Shown piece by piece: positions 21,022 to 24,809 of a stretch of 24,809 bases of DNA. Location: the NCBI GenBank assembly GCA_031373545.1, contig JANMMT010000056.1, forward strand, positions 1 through 24,809, given 5' to 3'. Below the pieces are notes generated by a model. It had not been told where the DNA came from and did no database searches. It saw only the letters and a list, made by a program, of their open reading frames with translations. Every line of letters begins with the position of its first letter. Positions within the stretch are counted from its first letter, which is position 1. The position numbers and the translations under genes are program-made. Source of the DNA: JADCCX01 sp031373545 (GTDB lineage: Bacteria; Pseudomonadota; Alphaproteobacteria; Rhizobiales; Beijerinckiaceae).

Positions 21022-24000
21022 CTACTCCGCGGCCAGCCGAAGTGGTTGGGCGGATGGTGGTGGCATGTGCTGCGCGGCTTCGGGCGTGTCATCCTCATCC
21101 GACGCATTGACGAAGCGGCGTGCGAAAGCCCGCGTGCGGTCGCCCAAGCGGTCGAGAATGACATAGAACGACGGCACGAAGACCAGGCTGAGCACGGTGG
21201 AGACGATCAGCCCGCCGATCACGCCGATGGCCATGGGTGCACGAAATTCGCCGCCGTCGCCCACGCCGTAGGCCGGCGGCAGCATGCCCGCCACCATGGC
21301 GATCGTGGTCATGATGATGGGCCGCGCGCGCTTGCGTCCGGCGTCAATAATCGCCTCCTCGCGGCTATGGCCCTTGAGTTTGGCTTCTACGGCAAAATCC
21401 ACCAGCATGATCGCGTTCTTCGTGACGATGCCCAGCAGCATCAGAATGCCGATGACCACCGGCATGCTCATGGCATTGCCCGTGATGAGCAGGGCCAGGA
21501 TGACGCCGCCGATCGACAGCGGCAAGGACAGCATGATCGTGACGGGGTGGAAGAAACTGCCGAACAGCAGCACCAGCACGCAGAACACGATGATGAGCCC
21601 GAGCACCATGGCCTTGGCAAATCCCGCAAACACTTCGCCCTGCACCTCGGCATCGCCGGTAATCAGCAGTTGCACGCCCTCGGGCAGTTGCTTGACGATG
21701 GGAAGTGCCAGGATCTTGTCGAGGCCTGTGCCCGTGGTGATGCCCACCAGATCGGTGCCGATCTTGACGTTGCGCACGCGGTTGTAGCGCTCGATCGAAG
21801 AGAAGCCCTGTCCGAAGGTCACATCCGCCACGGCTGACAGCGGCACGGCAATGCCGGTACCCCCGGTGACCGTCATGCTTTCCACCGCGCGCAAGTCGCC
21901 CCGCGCATCGGTTTCCACCTGCACGCGAATGGGGATAAGTCGGTCGCCGGCATTGAACTTGGCCAGCGCCGGCCCGACATCACCGATGGTGGCCACGCGC
22001 ACCGCCTCCGAGATGGCTTCCGTGCTGACGCCAAAGCGCGCAGCTTCCTCCAGGCGCGGGCTGACGATCAGTTCGGGACGCTCCACCCCCGCCACCGCGG
22101 CGACGTTGCGGAACACCGGGTCACGCCGCAGCGCGCCCTCCACCTCGGCGACCACCTTCTGCAGGTTGGTGATGTTGGTGCCTGCGAATGTCACCTGCAA
22201 CTCGCGCTCGCCGCGCTCGTTCACATACCACGCCCGCATGTCGGGCACGAGCGCCACCTTGGTGGCGATTTCAGCCTCCAGCTGGCGCTGCTTCTTCTTG
22301 CGCTCGTTCTTGGGTGTCAGTTGCACGTAAGCGGCGGCCTTGCGCACCTCGCGCTGGCCCGTCGGGGATGATCCGCCAACGATCAGCACCTCCCGCACCT
22401 CGGGAATCTCGCGAATCCGCCGCACGGCCTCGTCCGTCTTGAGCCGCTGTGTCTCCAGCGTGGCTCCCGGCGGCAGTTCCAGCGCCAGCACCGTGCGGGC
22501 GGCATCTTCAGGCGGGATGAAGCCGGTCGGCAGCAGGCGCACGCTCCAGATCGACAGGGCGAACACGCCGAACCCCACCAGCAGCGTCATATAGCGCCAG
22601 CGCAATGTGAATTCGAGAAAGCGCGAATAATTGCGCATCATCCAGCCGTCCCTCGGCTCCACATAAGGGTGCGCCTTCATCAGATACGCCGCCATCATGG
22701 GCGTGATGAGCCGGGCCACGAGCAGCGAGAAGAGCACCGCCACAGCGACCGTGAGGCCGAACTGCTTGAAATATTGGCCCGGAATGCCGCCCATGAAGGA
22801 CACCGGCGCGAAGATCGCCACGATGGTGAAGGTGATGGCGATCACGGCCAGGCCGATCTCGTCGGCAGCCTCCATCGCGGCCTTGTAGGGCGATTTCCCC
22901 ATGCGGGTGTGGCGCACGATGTTCTCGATCTCGACGATCGCATCATCCACCAGAATGCCGGTCACCAGCGTGATCGCCAGCAGCGACACGAGGTTGAGCG
23001 AAAAGCCCATCAACTCCATCGCCCAGAACGTGGGAATGATGGACAGCGGCAGCGCGATGCAGGTGATGAGGGTGGCGCGCCAGTCCTTCAGGAAGATGAA
23101 CACCACGATGACGGCGAGCACGGCCCCTTCGATCAAGGTCGACATCGCGGATTTGTAGTTGCCGTAGGTGTAGCGGACCGAGTCGTCGATGGGGGTGAAG
23201 GTGATGTCCGGGTTCTGCGCCGCCAACTCGCCAATGCGCTTGAGCACGAGGTTTTTCACGTCATAGTCGGACGCACCCTTGGCGCGGAAGATGGCGGCGG
23301 TCACGACGGCGGTTTCACCGTTGAGGCGGGCAAAGGCGCGCGGCTCCTCATAGACGTCGGTGATTTCGCCCAGTTCACGCAGGCGGACCTCGCGGCTGCC
23401 CGGCAGGATGAGCTTGGTTTCGCCCAGCTCCTGCAACGAGCGGGCGCCGCCGATGGTACGGATCGTCTGTTCCTGTCCGCCCACTTCGCCGCGCCCGCCC
23501 GCAAGGTCCACATTGGTGGCGCGCAGTTGGCGGTTGATGTCGGAAGCCGTGATGCCGAGCGAGTTCAGCCGGTCGGGATCAAGCGTGATGCGGATCTCCC
23601 GGTTGACGCCGCCGATACGGTCCACCCGTCCCACGCCCTTGGAGCCCTGCAACTGGCGCTTCACCACATCGTCGATGAACCAGGAGAGCTGTTCGAGGGT
23701 CTTGCCCGGCGAGGCGACGGCGTAGGTCAGGATCGCCTGGCCTTCCACGTCGATCTTCTCGACGATGGGTTCATCCACCGTGCGGGGCAAATCCGCGCGC
23801 ACCTTGGCGATGGCATCCTTGGTGTCGTTGACGGCCTTTTCGAGATTCACCTCGATGTTGAACTCGATCACGGTGGTGGAGCGCCCGTCCGTCAGCGTCG
23901 AAATCACGCGCTTGACCCCCGTGATGCCGGCCACCGTGTCCTCGATCTTCTTGGCGACCTGCGTTTCAAGCTCGGCAGGCGCCGCGCCCGACTGGGTGAC

Positions 24001-24150
24001 CGTGACGGAGATCACCGGCACATCGATGCTGGGAAAGCGCGTGACGGGAAGCTGCAGGAAACTGACCAGCCCCAGGATGCACAGCACGATGAACAGCAGC
24101 ACCGCCGGGATCGGCTTGCGGATGGAATAGGCCGAGAAGTTGACATTCAT
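21022..24150 (-). CDS. RND multidrug efflux pump, inner-membrane subunit (HAE1/AcrB type)
   Basis: 1042 residues from ATG 24150 (GGAG eight bases upstream); GTG 24159, which overlaps the upstream stop as GTGA, would add three. The length and twelve-helix, two-porter-domain layout match AcrB. The proton relay is complete: Asp402-Asp403 in TGILVDDAIVEIEN and Lys911 in LLGIVTKNAIMLVDF. The N-terminus FSAYSIRKPIPAVLLFIVLCILGLVSF and the phrase FPSIDVPVISVTV with GAAPAELETQVAKKIED are typical HAE1 features. It forms a trimer that captures substrates from periplasm and outer leaflet and drives them out with an adaptor and a TolC channel. It is co-transcribed and coupled with the adaptor gene upstream. 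The TolC-like gene at 16555 is the nearest outer-membrane partner, but it is on the other strand and closer to the adhesin. Substrates unknown. Confidence 0.95.
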   Translation of the reverse strand: MNVNFSAYSIRKPIPAVLLFIVLCILGLVSFLQLPVTRFPSIDVPVISVTVTQSGAAPAELETQVAKKIEDTVAGITGVKRVISTLTDGRSTTVIEFNIEVNLEKAVNDTKDAIAKVRADLPRTVDEPIVEKIDVEGQAILTYAVASPGKTLEQLSWFIDDVVKRQLQGSKGVGRVDRIGGVNREIRITLDPDRLNSLGITASDINRQLRATNVDLAGGRGEVGGQEQTIRTIGGARSLQELGETKLILPGSREVRLRELGEITDVYEEPRAFARLNGETAVVTAAIFRAKGASDYDVKNLVLKRIGELAAQNPDITFTPIDDSVRYTYGNYKSAMSTLIEGAVLAVIVVFIFLKDWRATLITCIALPLSIIPTFWAMELMGFSLNLVSLLAITLVTGILVDDAIVEIENIVRHTRMGKSPYKAAMEAADEIGLAVIAITFTIVAIFAPVSFMGGIPGQYFKQFGLTVAVAVLFSLLVARLITPMMAAYLMKAHPYVEPRDGWMMRNYSRFLEFTLRWRYMTLLVGFGVFALSIWSVRLLPTGFIPPEDAARTVLALELPPGATLETQRLKTDEAVRRIREIPEVREVLIVGGSSPTGQREVRKAAAYVQLTPKNERKKKQRQLEAEIATKVALVPDMRAWYVNERGERELQVTFAGTNITNLQKVVAEVEGALRRDPVFRNVAAVAGVERPELIVSPRLEEAARFGVSTEAISEAVRVATIGDVGPALAKFNAGDRLIPIRVQVETDARGDLRAVESMTVTGGTGIAVPLSAVADVTFGQGFSSIERYNRVRNVKIGTDLVGITTGTGLDKILALPIVKQLPEGVQLLITGDAEVQGEVFAGFAKAMVLGLIIVFCVLVLLFGSFFHPVTIMLSLPLSIGGVILALLITGNAMSMPVVIGILMLLGIVTKNAIMLVDFAVEAKLKGHSREEAIIDAGRKRARPIIMTTIAMVAGMLPPAYGVGDGGEFRAPMAIGVIGGLIVSTVLSLVFVPSFYVILDRLGDRTRAFARRFVNASDEDDTPEAAQHMPPPSAQPLRLAAE

Positions 24151-24155
24151 GGCGC

Positions 24156-24809
24156 TCACTCCGCCTTGACCGGGGTCACCCGGTCGCCGTTGCGCAGGAA
24201 GGTGCCCGAGATGCTGACCACGCTTTCACCCGCCGCGAGGCCGCTGAGCGCCTCGACCCGGCCCATGCCGCGAATGCCTGTCGTGATGCCGCGCGTCTCG
24301 ACCACGCCGTCCTTCACCACCTGCACACGCGCACCTTCCGGCGCGAACAGCACGGCGGAGAGGGGAGTCACCACCGCCTCTTTGCGGGCAAGTGTGATCT
24401 GCGCCCGGCCAAAGGCACCGATGGTGAGACCGGGCTCGGGATCAAGCTGGATACGCACGCGCCCCAGGCGCGACGTGCGGGTGATTTCGGGTGAAATCAG
24501 GCGCACGGTGGCGCTGACGGGTTTGTCGCGTCCCGCGGGAGTCACATCGGCCCGCATGCCGACAGCAAGACGATTCAGCGTGGTTTCCGCCACGTCGGCT
24601 TCCAGCTCGATCGTCCCGTCCTTGATCAGCCGGAACAGCGGGTCGGCCACCGACGAGGCAATCGACCCCACGCGGGCCGTGCGGCGGCTGATGAGGCCAT
24701 CCGCCGGGGCTTTGATCTGGGTGCGCTCGATGCGGATGAGCCAATCGCTGCGCTGGGCGAGCGCCAGCGCCTTGTCCGCCTCGGACAGGCGCAACTGCTC
24801 GCGCGCGGA
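24156..24809 (-). CDS. RND periplasmic adaptor (membrane fusion protein), N-terminus beyond the window
   Basis: Only the last ~217 residues are visible; the frame is open to the right edge, and the TTG at 24792-24794 is probably internal. The part seen contains the end of the coiled-coil hairpin (RLSEADKALALAQRSDWLI), the second half of the lipoyl domain (RTQIKAPADGLISRRTARVGSI), and the beta-barrel and membrane-proximal domains (FRLIKDGTIELEADVAE, GAFGRAQITLARKEAVVTPLSAVLF, RVEALSGLAAGESVV). This is the HlyD/AcrA family, which bridges the RND pump and the outer-membrane channel in the periplasm. Its stop overlaps the pump gene start (GTGA, 24156-24159), a sign of coupled translation in fixed ratio. 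Confidence 0.9.
   Translation of the reverse strand, partial: SAREQLRLSEADKALALAQRSDWLIRIERTQIKAPADGLISRRTARVGSIASSVADPLFRLIKDGTIELEADVAETTLNRLAVGMRADVTPAGRDKPVSATVRLISPEITRTSRLGRVRIQLDPEPGLTIGAFGRAQITLARKEAVVTPLSAVLFAPEGARVQVVKDGVVETRGITTGIRGMGRVEALSGLAAGESVVSISGTFLRNGDRVTPVKAE

Overview
The window is GC-rich (clearly above 60 %) DNA from an alphaproteobacterium, most likely of the order Hyphomicrobiales (Rhizobiales). This rests on the style of the LeuC, Kup and Obg proteins, the pairing of a FliK-like protein with a small stand-alone FlhB C-terminal homologue, a HisKA_2-type kinase with a CHASE3 sensor domain, and the heavy use of GTG/TTG starts and coupled ATGA/GTGA gene junctions. I cannot name the genus from sequence alone.

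Layout. Bases 1-434 hold the 3' end of an O-antigen ligase/polymerase-type membrane protein, which overlaps tail to tail with an MFS exporter on the minus strand (328-1563). A divergent exported metallo-beta-lactamase-fold protein follows (1676-2455). Next is a two-gene flagellar/type III export module, a FliK-like hook-length protein and a mini-FlhB (2500-4130), and a tRNA-Ser(CGA) (4214-4303) whose 3' end is duplicated 113 bp downstream. On the minus strand leuC (4651-6072) is coupled to a small membrane-protein gene (4424-4654). Divergently, kup (6282-8351) and obgE (8386-9453) appear co-transcribed, with a ten-codon minicistron between them.

The centre is one very large gene (9562-16434, about 2290 residues). 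It encodes a type I-secreted surface protein with an N-terminal prefix domain, eleven cadherin-like repeats, two blocks of RTX calcium-binding nonapeptides, and two extra beta-sandwich domains that each interrupt a repeat region. It is followed by a TolC-family outer-membrane channel with long low-complexity tails (16555-18468) and a CHASE3-HisKA_2 sensor kinase (18615-20000). Adhesin and TolC most likely work together: the adhesin leaves the cell through a type I machine whose outer channel is this TolC. The ABC transporter and membrane-fusion subunits are not in the window. The kinase may regulate surface attachment or stress, but that is only inferred from position.

The right end holds an EamA/DMT transporter (20115-21017), convergent with an RND efflux operon on the minus strand: an HAE1-type pump (21022-24150) and the truncated periplasmic adaptor (24156 to the edge).

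Apart from the kinase leader (18469-18614), all intergenic gaps are short (roughly 210 bp or less) and none exceeds 300 bp. I see no CRISPR array, rRNA, insertion sequence or transposase. Nothing in the window is unambiguously a new system. The best leads are the domain-in-repeat architecture of the giant adhesin and its orphan TolC, the mini-FlhB/FliK pair, the tRNA-Ser 3'-end duplication, and a group of short codon-multiple tandem repeats at the termini of three unrelated membrane-protein genes.
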